From Halostagnicola larsenii XH-48 (GTDB lineage Archaea; Halobacteriota; Halobacteria; Halobacteriales; Natrialbaceae), in the NCBI RefSeq assembly GCF_000517625.1, contig NZ_CP007055.1, positions 1,674,001-1,738,000 of the forward strand: a DNA stretch of 64,000 bases, in the 5' to 3' direction. The translations under genes and the position numbers were made by a program. The notes under the pieces were generated by a model, which searched no databases, had not been told where the DNA came from, and worked only from the letters and a program-made list of their open reading frames with translations. Positions 44,719-52,546 of the stretch are shown here, piece by piece (position 1 is the stretch's first letter; each line of letters starts with the position of its first letter).

Positions 44719-46413
44719 CTATGCAAGAGACGATTCCGGGGGCCCTAACCACGACGACAGCGGACCCTCACTATCCGACCAGCTACCGAGCCACCGTTGG
44801 ACGTCGTTGATTCGGAGTTTGTGCCGCGCCGGGAGCGGATGTGCACGCTCGAGTTGGGGGAGCAGTTGTTGATCGACGCAGTACTGATCGAAGAGGGTTT
44901 CGCGGTCCGGCCAGGGCGGGTCGAACGAGGGTAGAAACGGTGTTTTCCGTCGGATAAACCCCTCCGCTTCGTTGAGAAGCGCTGAATCGTACGGTCGGTC
45001 TGGCGGGCGGTGTCGCAGCACGTCTTCGTCGATGCGCTCGCACGCGCGGAGGAACGTTTCCGTCGTCCGGTGTTCCGGTGGTGTCTGGAGGTGCCACTCG
45101 ACCAGCTCGGCGTCCGTCGCGATGAACGCGGTGAAAAAGTTATCCGAGAGGTGGTTGTGAAACGGTATCGACGGCTGGTTTGCGATCCCACAGCCGGTGA
45201 GTTCGTGCTGGGGTTGGTCGGCTCTATCGGCGATCGAGTCCACCGCCTCGGCGACCGCATCCTCGACGTACGTCTCGACGTCGTGATCGAACGGCAGTCG
45301 ATCGGCGAGGTCGAGACTCGCCTCGGGAACGTACCCGAATCGATCGAGCAACACCTCGACTGGATCCGGGTTCGCCTCGAGTCGGTTGAAACAGATCCGT
45401 TTACCGAAGACGTCGATCCCGGCCTGTTCGGTGAAGTGACCTCGAAAGAACGTGTCACAGAGGAGGCCGTGATAGATCGTATCCGCGGCCATTTCGTCAG
45501 TGTATCCGGCGTGGTGGATGTGCAGCGACTCTTTGATGCCTTGTGAGTAGCGAACCTTCGATTCGTCGGCGTGCAGGTACCGCTCGTCGGGCGGAAACGC
45601 CGTGTGATCGACGCCGTACTGATTCGCGAGGCGCTTTGCGCCGTCTACTTCCTGCCCGTCCGGATACCCCACGGTGTAACTCCGTTCGATTTCCGGGATT
45701 TGCGAGAGAATGATACGCGAGTCGTACCCCGCCGAGAGCAAGAGCGCGCTCTCGCCCGGCAGTATCGACCGACGCTCGAGCGCCCGCTCGAGCCGATCCG
45801 CGAGCTCGGAAACGTAGTCGAACTCGCGCGGTCGGTAAACGAACCGATCGAGTTGCTCAACGGAATCTGCGGTGAGTCGGCTATCGATCGGGAGCCGGGA
45901 AAGGTCCTCCACCCACGTTTTCTCTCCGAGCGTCACGCCGAGATGAAGAAAGTCGAGAACCCCGTTCCGGTCGAGCGAGGGCGTCTCGAGCGTTCGGCCG
46001 ACTTCGCCGGCATCGGTCCCGAAGACGCGGACACCGGGGTCATCGGTATAGAAACAGGATCGAGAGCGGACCATATCGGTGACGACGAACGCTCGGTCGG
46101 CGCTTTCGATGTCGAGGACGGCGAGGTACGATCCATTGAGTTTCTCGAGTGCGTCGGTTCCGGCGCTCGGATAGTGCTCGAGTAACCAGCGAGCAGCGTT
46201 CGTTTCGTCGCCAGGAACGTATACCTCACCCCAGACGAGACAAATTCCGTTTGCGGCGGTATGCGTAGCACTCCATCCCGGTGTGCCGAGTCCGGAATCC
46301 CTGATACCGGCGGTTATCGTCGCTCCCTCGAGCACTTCGTCGAACTCGTCGTTCGACCGGAACCGATTGAACGTCTCGATACTTCCAAATACGCCGAAGA
46401 GCTCCTTGTTCAT
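44719..46413 (-). CDS. Asparagine-synthase-like ligase without the glutaminase cysteine
   Basis: 564 residues. The N-terminal half has the Ntn glutaminase layout (LEKLNGSYLAVLDIESADRA) but starts MNKELFGVFGSIETFNRF, so the nucleophilic Cys2 is absent. The synthetase half has the PP-loop as ALLLSAGYDSRIILSQI (near residue 225). Without Cys2 it would need free ammonia or another role. Similar proteins in bacterial O-antigen clusters amidate uronic acids, and haloarchaeal glycan clusters often contain asnB-like genes. Here amidation of a uronic acid is an inference from the dehydrogenase in the same locus. Confidence 0.8.
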   Translation of the reverse strand: MNKELFGVFGSIETFNRFRSNDEFDEVLEGATITAGIRDSGLGTPGWSATHTAANGICLVWGEVYVPGDETNAARWLLEHYPSAGTDALEKLNGSYLAVLDIESADRAFVVTDMVRSRSCFYTDDPGVRVFGTDAGEVGRTLETPSLDRNGVLDFLHLGVTLGEKTWVEDLSRLPIDSRLTADSVEQLDRFVYRPREFDYVSELADRLERALERRSILPGESALLLSAGYDSRIILSQIPEIERSYTVGYPDGQEVDGAKRLANQYGVDHTAFPPDERYLHADESKVRYSQGIKESLHIHHAGYTDEMAADTIYHGLLCDTFFRGHFTEQAGIDVFGKRICFNRLEANPDPVEVLLDRFGYVPEASLDLADRLPFDHDVETYVEDAVAEAVDSIADRADQPQHELTGCGIANQPSIPFHNHLSDNFFTAFIATDAELVEWHLQTPPEHRTTETFLRACERIDEDVLRHRPPDRPYDSALLNEAEGFIRRKTPFLPSFDPPWPDRETLFDQYCVDQQLLPQLERAHPLPARHKLRINDVQRWLGSWSDSEGPLSSWLGPPESSLA

Positions 46414-46750
46414 CGTCTATAACCACCTCGGTGAACGAGTGGGCGGTCTTCGACCGAACCCGTGGCTGTGGAACCCCCGCCTGACGAGTACCAGTGAGCG
46501 TGCACCTCGTTGTTCTCCCTTCGAGGGACCGTCCAATAATTATGACTCAATTAAGCGCTCAGGCGCCAGAGACACCCTTCTTAGCGATCCTCGGATTCGT
46601 ATTGACCTTCGTATCGACTGAGACCCCTCGAGCGACCGGCACGCTTTCGCTCAAGCGCATCTACCGGTTGGATAATACTGTCGCTCGTGGCGATACGTTC
46701 TGTCCAGCACCCCAGAACGATACTTAGAGGGGCGTAGCTGCCGTTTATCT
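46414..46750. other. Spacer upstream of the asparagine-synthase-like gene
   Basis: 337 bases. It should hold the promoter of the 44719 gene (reading leftward); AATAATTAT near 46532-46540 is the most AT-rich word. No intact gene seen. Confidence 0.4.
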
Positions 46751-47032
46751 CTAGCGTGTCCACCGCGGTGGGTTCCGCGATGCGTCGATCAAATCGACAG
46801 CATCAATGAGAGAACGCGACATATAGAACAAATCCTCCGCAAACCGGTTTGTTTCTACGATATCAGGGCATCCCATTACTCGAAACGGAATACAACAGTC
46901 AAAACGGTACAGCGATCGCGGAACCGTTTCGACGAGTTCGATGTCATCGACTAGCCACGCGTCCCCAAGAAAAACCGCACAGCGTGCGATTCGACTGAGT
47001 ACTCGAGGAAAGCGGGAAAAACGATCATCCGA
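46751..47032 (-). pseudogene. 3' fragment of a decayed gene downstream of GT2
   Basis: A 93-codon stretch open from just after a TAA (47033-47035) to TAG (46751-46753), with no start codon in its first half. It reads like protein: AVFLGDAWLVDDIELVETVP, RSLYRFDCCIPFRVMGCPDI, VETNRFAEDLFYMSRSLIDA, ending NPPRWTR. The pattern has hydrophobic/acidic alternation typical of real haloarchaeal genes and no internal stop. It lies 38 bases beyond the GT2 stop on the same strand. The parent family was not recognised. Confidence 0.5.
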
Positions 47033-47069
47033 TTACTGGAGGGATCGATAGGAGAAAGACCGCAATCGG

Positions 47070-48056
47070 TTACGTGAGGAGTCGACGAGAGAGAATCGTT
47101 CCGCCGATGACCGCCACGAGCAAGAGAGAAACAAGCGCGGTAGCGATCGGCAGCGGACGGCGTCGAACGCCGGATCCAGCGGCCCAGCAAAGCCCCGGAT
47201 AGTTGCGCGGTGACGCCGCGGCCGTTCGGAGGTGCCACAGCCCACGGAGTGGCTTTCCGTCAGCAAAGTAGCGTTTCGCGATAATGAGGTCGTGGCTCGA
47301 GCGGATCTCGAACCCCTCGTCCTCGAAGCACTCGACGGTCTCTTCGTGCATCGAGAGGTACTGATCGCTGGCAGCGGCGACGACCGAAGCTGGTGGATGG
47401 CCGGTCTCATCGCGCACGACCAGCGGCTCGTCGACGTAGGCGAGTTTCCCTTGTTTGAGGACTCGAACGCAGAACTCCGGGTCCTGAAACCGATCGAGTT
47501 CCTCGGAGAAACCGCCGATTTCCTCGGCAACGTCTGTGCGAACGAGCAGGGTCGATCCCGCGCCCGGCTGGACGTTGTCGGCGAGGATCTCGCCGATCAG
47601 TTCGTCGTCCCCTTCCGTCGTCGGCGTCTCGTCGCGGGTAGCGAGTGCGCTCGCGACGGTGCTTCGAAGTCGTCCGTCCGCCCCGGACAACTCGAACGTC
47701 GAGTCGCAGTAGACGCCCACCCACTCGCTCGAGCGGTCCTCGAGTTCCGCGAGCTGTCGCTCGAGTTTCCCTTGCAGCCACGTATCGTCCGAGTCGAGAA
47801 ACGCGACGTAGTCGCCCTGCGCGTGATCGATACCGGTATTTCGAGCGACGTTAGCCCCCTGGTTGGTCGCGTGAACGACCGGGCGGACCCGAGGATCGTC
47901 GTACTCGGCGAGCACCGAACTCGTTTCGTCGGTCGACCCGTCGTCGACGACGACGACCTCCAGGTCCTCGACGGTCTGTTCGAGTGCGCTATCGATCGCT
48001 CGAGGGAGTGTTTCGGCTCGGTTGTACGTCGGAATAATGACGCTGACGCGAGTCAT
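47070..48056 (-). CDS. Glycosyltransferase family 2
   Basis: 328 residues. RVSVIIPTYNRAETLPRAID starts the GT-A fold, VVVVDDGSTDETSSVL the nucleotide-binding part, and DYVAFLDSDDTWLQGKLERQ contains the DxD metal motif. A C-terminal hydrophobic helix (IATALVSLLLVAVIGGTIL) anchors it. It is on the minus strand, in the same orientation as the beta-helix gene upstream (80 bases), so they may be co-transcribed. Acceptor unknown. Confidence 0.92.
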   Translation of the reverse strand: MTRVSVIIPTYNRAETLPRAIDSALEQTVEDLEVVVVDDGSTDETSSVLAEYDDPRVRPVVHATNQGANVARNTGIDHAQGDYVAFLDSDDTWLQGKLERQLAELEDRSSEWVGVYCDSTFELSGADGRLRSTVASALATRDETPTTEGDDELIGEILADNVQPGAGSTLLVRTDVAEEIGGFSEELDRFQDPEFCVRVLKQGKLAYVDEPLVVRDETGHPPASVVAAASDQYLSMHEETVECFEDEGFEIRSSHDLIIAKRYFADGKPLRGLWHLRTAAASPRNYPGLCWAAGSGVRRRPLPIATALVSLLLVAVIGGTILSRRLLT

Positions 48057-48136
48057 TCTGGTGGCGATTCCGCGCCGGGACGGATTATTATGGCACCGCT
48101 AAGCGTCTCGAGTGCCGATCCGTCTCGAACGAGGCG

Positions 48137-49630
48137 TTACCGATCGTCCCGAACGCCGTCCGGGAACGTGTTGTTCTCGAGAGAGACCGACCCCGAGTTA
48201 CCGTAGATATGGACGGACTCGTCGTAGGCCGATTCGGCCGTCGTCCCTTCGATCGTGACGTCGCTCGCACCGGTGACGGCGATCGACGTGTTCGACGTCT
48301 CGAAGTCGCTGTCGGTGACACTGTAGCCATCGCCGCTGAGGTAAAGACCCCCTCGCTCCTCGCTTCCGGTTTGCTCGACCGATAGCTCGTCGAAGTCGAC
48401 GTCGTCGCGCTCGCAAAGGATTGCGTGACGAATTGGTACCCCGTTCGCGTCGCCGGTGACCGATACGTTCTGGAAGCTGACCGCTCCGTCATCGTCGCCG
48501 AGGATCCGGAACGCGTAGGCGCTGCCGTCGATTTCGACATCGACATCGGCGAACGTCGCCGTTCCTGCGCCCCCATCGAGACGGATGCCCGAACTAGCAC
48601 CCTCTCCAATGTACAGATCGGTGTTTTCGATCGTCACGTCGTCGACGTCGCTCATCACTCGAATCGCCTCGCCGTTTGGATCCTGGGCTTCGATAGAGAC
48701 GTTGTCGATGTTGAACGTATCGCCCTGATCGATTCGGATCGCGTGCTGACCCGGTGCCTGATCGGGGTTATCGTCGACGACGATGGTTGCGTTTCTGATC
48801 GCTCCCTGTGACCCGCTGAGGCGGATCGAAGCGGTGCCGCTGTTTTCGAAATATCCGCCGTCGATGCCGATCTGACCGTTTTCGCTGAACCCGTAAAGGC
48901 CGTTGCCTGGGAATCCGCCAAGTTCACAGTCTTCGAAAATCAGCGACCCTTGATGGTAGTCGTTGACGTGAATTCCCGTTGGTCCTTTCCACATGTTCCC
49001 TTCGTTTGGCGTGAAGTCGACGTGGACGCCGCCATCGGGTGCTTTGAAGCAGTCGACGCGTCCTTCCCCGTCGGGGTCGGTAATGTTGAACAGTCCCGGA
49101 CCCCACGTCCCGGCGTCGTGAATGCCGTTGACTACGACGTCTCGGACTAACAGGCCGTCCTCGATTTCGGCGTTTATGACGCGGATACCGGTCTCGTCGG
49201 CAGTTTGGTCGATTTCGAATCCTTCGAACCGAAGGTCTCGACCGGGAGCAGCCCGGGTACCCAGTCGGAACAATCGATACTGAGGACCGTCGAACTGGTG
49301 ATAATTCGCCGGAACGATGGTCGCTCCGTCGCCGACGAATCCGACGTTGTCGAAGTCGGTGAGTCGAAGCTGTTCGTCCATCGCGTACCGCCCTTCGGGG
49401 AACTGAATCAGCGTGTCGTCGCCGACCTGTTCGCGTAGTACGGGCGTTATCGACGTTTCGCCGGTCGGATCTGCACCGGCATCGACGATGTCGATTACTG
49501 TCTCGTACTGCCCTTCGATGTGTTGGGCCGATGCGACACCGCCGAGGGTGAGCGCCGATCCAACGCCGACAAGACAACCTTTGAGATACGATCTTCGATC
49601 TATCGAACCAAATGGTGAGTTTCCTCTCAT
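48137..49630 (-). CDS. Tat-exported right-handed beta-helix protein (paralogue A)
   Basis: 497 residues. DRRSYLKGCLVGVGSALTLG is a Tat signal (about residues 11-30). The mature part starts with the pectate-lyase-like VDAGADPTGETSITPVLREQ, then RLFRLGTRAAPGRDLRFEGF, DAGTWGPGLFNITDPDGEG and many short beta-helix rungs of VTIEN/FENSG type. The fold is shared by polysaccharide lyases, hydrolases and C5-epimerases; catalytic residues cannot be assigned. TATA-like CATATATG (49662-49669) precedes it. It is a clear paralogue of the 55813 protein and divergent from a deacetylase-type lipoprotein. Confidence 0.85.
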   Translation of the reverse strand: MRGNSPFGSIDRRSYLKGCLVGVGSALTLGGVASAQHIEGQYETVIDIVDAGADPTGETSITPVLREQVGDDTLIQFPEGRYAMDEQLRLTDFDNVGFVGDGATIVPANYHQFDGPQYRLFRLGTRAAPGRDLRFEGFEIDQTADETGIRVINAEIEDGLLVRDVVVNGIHDAGTWGPGLFNITDPDGEGRVDCFKAPDGGVHVDFTPNEGNMWKGPTGIHVNDYHQGSLIFEDCELGGFPGNGLYGFSENGQIGIDGGYFENSGTASIRLSGSQGAIRNATIVVDDNPDQAPGQHAIRIDQGDTFNIDNVSIEAQDPNGEAIRVMSDVDDVTIENTDLYIGEGASSGIRLDGGAGTATFADVDVEIDGSAYAFRILGDDDGAVSFQNVSVTGDANGVPIRHAILCERDDVDFDELSVEQTGSEERGGLYLSGDGYSVTDSDFETSNTSIAVTGASDVTIEGTTAESAYDESVHIYGNSGSVSLENNTFPDGVRDDR

Positions 49631-49889
49631 CGCATGAGAGCGTTACCAGAGGGGGGATTTACATATATGAGGCGTAATCTGTTATGAAAATATTGGCCGT
49701 CTGAATGGACAGAGAACAACTGTTTCACCGAAAACAAACAATCGTTCCATCCAATATCTCGGCTACCGAATTATAGCGCTTATATTCGGGATAATCGCGT
49801 CTACGTCCCGCTCTGGCCGAAAAATGGCCGGAGCGCTGAAACGCTTAACACCCGGATAAGAAAGGCCAGTTGACCCGTTGTCCGTATCG
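49631..49889. promoter_or_regulatory. Divergent promoter between beta-helix A and deacetylase-like lipoprotein
   Basis: 259 bases. CATATATG (49662-49669) faces the beta-helix gene about 35 bases from its ATG. CGCTTAACAC near 49840-49849 faces the lipoprotein gene. Confidence 0.4.
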
Positions 49890-51158
49890 ATGACGAAGCG
49901 CAACCGACGAACGTTCATAACGACGGCTACTGTCGCTGCGACGGCAGGGCTTGCAGGGTGTGTGGCAGAGGTGCGTGAGTCGCTTCCGTTCCAATCGGAC
50001 GACTCCGATACCGGTGGGGACGACGACGAGAACGAGAAAGACGACGGCAGTGACGGCGATCAGTTGCCCGGCGAATCGATCGCGGAGTTCGAGGATCTCG
50101 AGCAGTGGGAACCGATGCTCGAGGAAAACAAACTCGAGGCGTACACGGACGATCCGTACGCGGGGTCCCAGTCGGCACTGCTCACCACCGACGAATCGTC
50201 TGACTATGCGGGAATACAACAGACGATCTCGGGCGGCATCGACCTCAGCGATCGTAACCTCTCGCTTGCAATCAAGTTTACCGGTCGCGATCAGCTTCAC
50301 CTCACGGTGAATTTGTTGGCCCCGGGCTCGAACAGTGTACACTCGTTCACTCGATCGCTCATCGGACCGGCCGATCGATGGGTTCGTGTGGACCTCGGAA
50401 CCACCAGCGTCGATCCACAGACCGATCTCAGTTCGGTCTACGAAATACAGATTGCCGCTCGCCCGCGCGGTGGTGAAAACGGCGCCATCGAATGCCAGCT
50501 CGACGATCTCCGGTCCGTCTCGAGGCCGGACACCGGCAAGGTGATGTTGCTGTTCGACGGAACGCTCGAGAGCCACCGCTCCGAGGCGTTCGAGCCCATG
50601 CAATCGCACGATTTCGTCGGCGTCGAATCGGTCATCCCCGAAACCGTCAACGACTCCGGCCGGCTTTCGTACGCGTCGTTACAGGAGCTGTACGAGGGCG
50701 GATGGGAGATGATCGCGCGCCCGAGTACGGGCTCGTCTCGGCTCCCCGACTACTCGAGCGAAGAACAACAGCAGATGATCGAACAGACCAGATCGTTCCT
50801 CGAAAGTCGTGGGTTCGACGACGGTGCCAAGCACTTCGTGACGCCGGGGAACATCCTCGGTCCGAACACGATGGACATCCTCCGAGAGCAACACGAACAG
50901 GCGTTCAGGTACGGCGGAAGTCCGAACGCGTTGCCCCTGACGGATCCGCACAACGTCGGCGTCTTCCCCGGCACGGAAGGCGATGTCACGCGAGAGTACG
51001 TCGATTATGCCGCCAAATACGGCCAGCTTGCAGTGCTTCGCTTCGAAGAAATCGGCGGGGACGGGATGGCCGTCGAGGAGTTCGAATCCCTCCTCACGTA
51101 CATCGCAGAACAGGACGTCGACGTCGTGACGGCAAGCGACCTACTCGAGGCACAATGA
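49890..51158 (+). CDS. Tat lipoprotein: CBM-like domain plus degenerate polysaccharide deacetylase
   Basis: 422 residues from ATG 49890. Tat-lipoprotein signal with RR at residues 6-7 and lipobox LAGC, Cys24. An acidic linker, then a beta-sandwich of ~150 residues (IAEFEDLEQWEPMLEENKLE, RWVRVDLGTTSVDPQTDLSS). The last ~200 residues have the NodB-like barrel. In active enzymes the first motif is (T/Y)(F/Y)DDG and the second HxxxH; here they read MLLFDGTLESH and MIARPSTGSS, so one Asp and both histidines are gone. Probably a non-catalytic glycan-binding protein. Divergent from beta-helix A. Confidence 0.78.
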   Translation: MTKRNRRTFITTATVAATAGLAGCVAEVRESLPFQSDDSDTGGDDDENEKDDGSDGDQLPGESIAEFEDLEQWEPMLEENKLEAYTDDPYAGSQSALLTTDESSDYAGIQQTISGGIDLSDRNLSLAIKFTGRDQLHLTVNLLAPGSNSVHSFTRSLIGPADRWVRVDLGTTSVDPQTDLSSVYEIQIAARPRGGENGAIECQLDDLRSVSRPDTGKVMLLFDGTLESHRSEAFEPMQSHDFVGVESVIPETVNDSGRLSYASLQELYEGGWEMIARPSTGSSRLPDYSSEEQQQMIEQTRSFLESRGFDDGAKHFVTPGNILGPNTMDILREQHEQAFRYGGSPNALPLTDPHNVGVFPGTEGDVTREYVDYAAKYGQLAVLRFEEIGGDGMAVEEFESLLTYIAEQDVDVVTASDLLEAQ

Positions 51159-51322
51159 GCCGGTCCACCACTGCACCGCTCGACGGTTGCCGTATCGATC
51201 GGATCGAAACCGATGACGGCGATAGCGAGCGCGTGGATTTCAGTGGTATGGCTGCGGATTCGAGCGAGGCGACCGGTTCCACCTCGAGGATCGACGCCCC
51301 GGGCGCAATCGGTGGACGCTGA
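51155..51322 (+). CDS. Small coupled ORF between lipoprotein and GT2
   Basis: 55 codons. ATG (51155) overlaps the lipoprotein stop (ATGA) and TGA overlaps the GT2 ATG (TGATG), so it exactly fills the gap. The product (MSRSTTAPLDGCRIDRIETD onward) is acidic with no membrane segment and no known motif. Tight coupling on both sides supports translation, but it could be a fortuitous frame. Confidence 0.35.
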   Translation: MSRSTTAPLDGCRIDRIETDDGDSERVDFSGMAADSSEATGSTSRIDAPGAIGGR

Positions 51323-52422
51323 TGTATCGCGAAGCGACAGTCGGGGTCGTGATCCCCGCGTACAACGAGGAAGGGTTCGTCGGCGACGTGATCCGCGAGA
51401 TGCCCGACTACGTCGATCGGATCTACGTTATCGACGACCAATCGACCGACGGAACCTGGGACGAAATCCTCGATGCTGCCCGGGCGGATCACGAGGAGAG
51501 AACAGGGTCTCCCCCACCGATAGCGGACGCGCACGATCGTCAGCGCGACGACGGCGAACCAAGTGATCAGCCGCGGGCCGACGGCGGGCCAGAGGCGCTG
51601 ATGAACCGCGCGGTCGTTCACGATTCCATCGGGCGGGTCCTTCCGATCCAGCATCGAGAAAACATGGGCGCTGGCGGGGCGATCAAGACCGGCTACCTCG
51701 CCGCGCTCGAGGAGGGCGTCACCGCGACGGCAACGGTCGATGCGGACGGCCAGATGGATCTTTCCCAACTGCCGCGGTTGCTCGATCCGATCGTAGAGGG
51801 AGCCGCGGATTACGCGAAAGGGAACCGGTTGCTCGACCGAGAATATCGGTCGGCGATGCCGCGGTTTCGATTCGTCGGGAATTCGATGCTGACGTTCCTG
51901 ACGAAGGTCGCCTCGGGCTACTGGAAAACGATGGATCCGCAAAACGGCTACACCGTGATCTCCAACGACGCCCTCGAGGCGGTCGACGTGGAGAACCTCT
52001 ACGAGTATTACGGCTATTGTAACGATCTGCTGGTCAAACTCAACGTCAACGAGATGCGAGTCGCGGACGTCGGGATGCCGGCGGTCTACGGCGACGAGGA
52101 ATCGAGCATCGAGTACTCGACGTACATTCCGAACGTGTCGATGATGTTGCTCCGGGACTTCCTGTGGCGCTTGCGGACGAAGCACCTGGTCACGGATTTC
52201 CACCCGCTGGCGTTGTTTTACCTCTTCGGTGCAGGCGTCGCAGGCGTCGGAATCGTCGCCGCGCTCTGGACGCTCGTGAACGCGATCGTTCGGAGCGGTT
52301 CGGTGCTCGTGAGCACAACTGCGAGTTTCCTCGTCTTCGCGCTCGGCGTCACGCTGTTGTTGTTCGCGATGGTGTTCGACATGGCCGAAAGCGAGCACTT
52401 AGAGCGCCAGTACCGACAGTAA
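51322..52422 (+). CDS. GT2 dolichyl-phosphate-sugar synthase-like
   Basis: 366 residues. ATVGVVIPAYNEEGFVGDVI starts the GT-A domain, VIDDQSTDGTWDEILDAARA follows, and ATVDADGQMDLSQLPRLL has the DxD/QMD motif of DPM-like enzymes. Two C-terminal membrane helices (FYLFGAGVAGVGIVAALWTL; FLVFALGVTLLLFAMVF). An unusual acidic/Pro-rich insertion at about residues 57-95 interrupts the fold. It probably charges dolichol phosphate with a sugar for the membrane transferase. Confidence 0.88.
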   Translation: MYREATVGVVIPAYNEEGFVGDVIREMPDYVDRIYVIDDQSTDGTWDEILDAARADHEERTGSPPPIADAHDRQRDDGEPSDQPRADGGPEALMNRAVVHDSIGRVLPIQHRENMGAGGAIKTGYLAALEEGVTATATVDADGQMDLSQLPRLLDPIVEGAADYAKGNRLLDREYRSAMPRFRFVGNSMLTFLTKVASGYWKTMDPQNGYTVISNDALEAVDVENLYEYYGYCNDLLVKLNVNEMRVADVGMPAVYGDEESSIEYSTYIPNVSMMLLRDFLWRLRTKHLVTDFHPLALFYLFGAGVAGVGIVAALWTLVNAIVRSGSVLVSTTASFLVFALGVTLLLFAMVFDMAESEHLERQYRQ

Positions 52423-52546
52423 CCGCTATCCCCGAAGCGTGTTCGGCCGTCTTACTTCCTCCTTTTCCAAACTCGTGTCTCGAGAGGCGACCCTCGCCTG
52501 CGGTGCAGTCATTGATCCGATTCAAAGCGCCCGGCCGGGAATCGAG

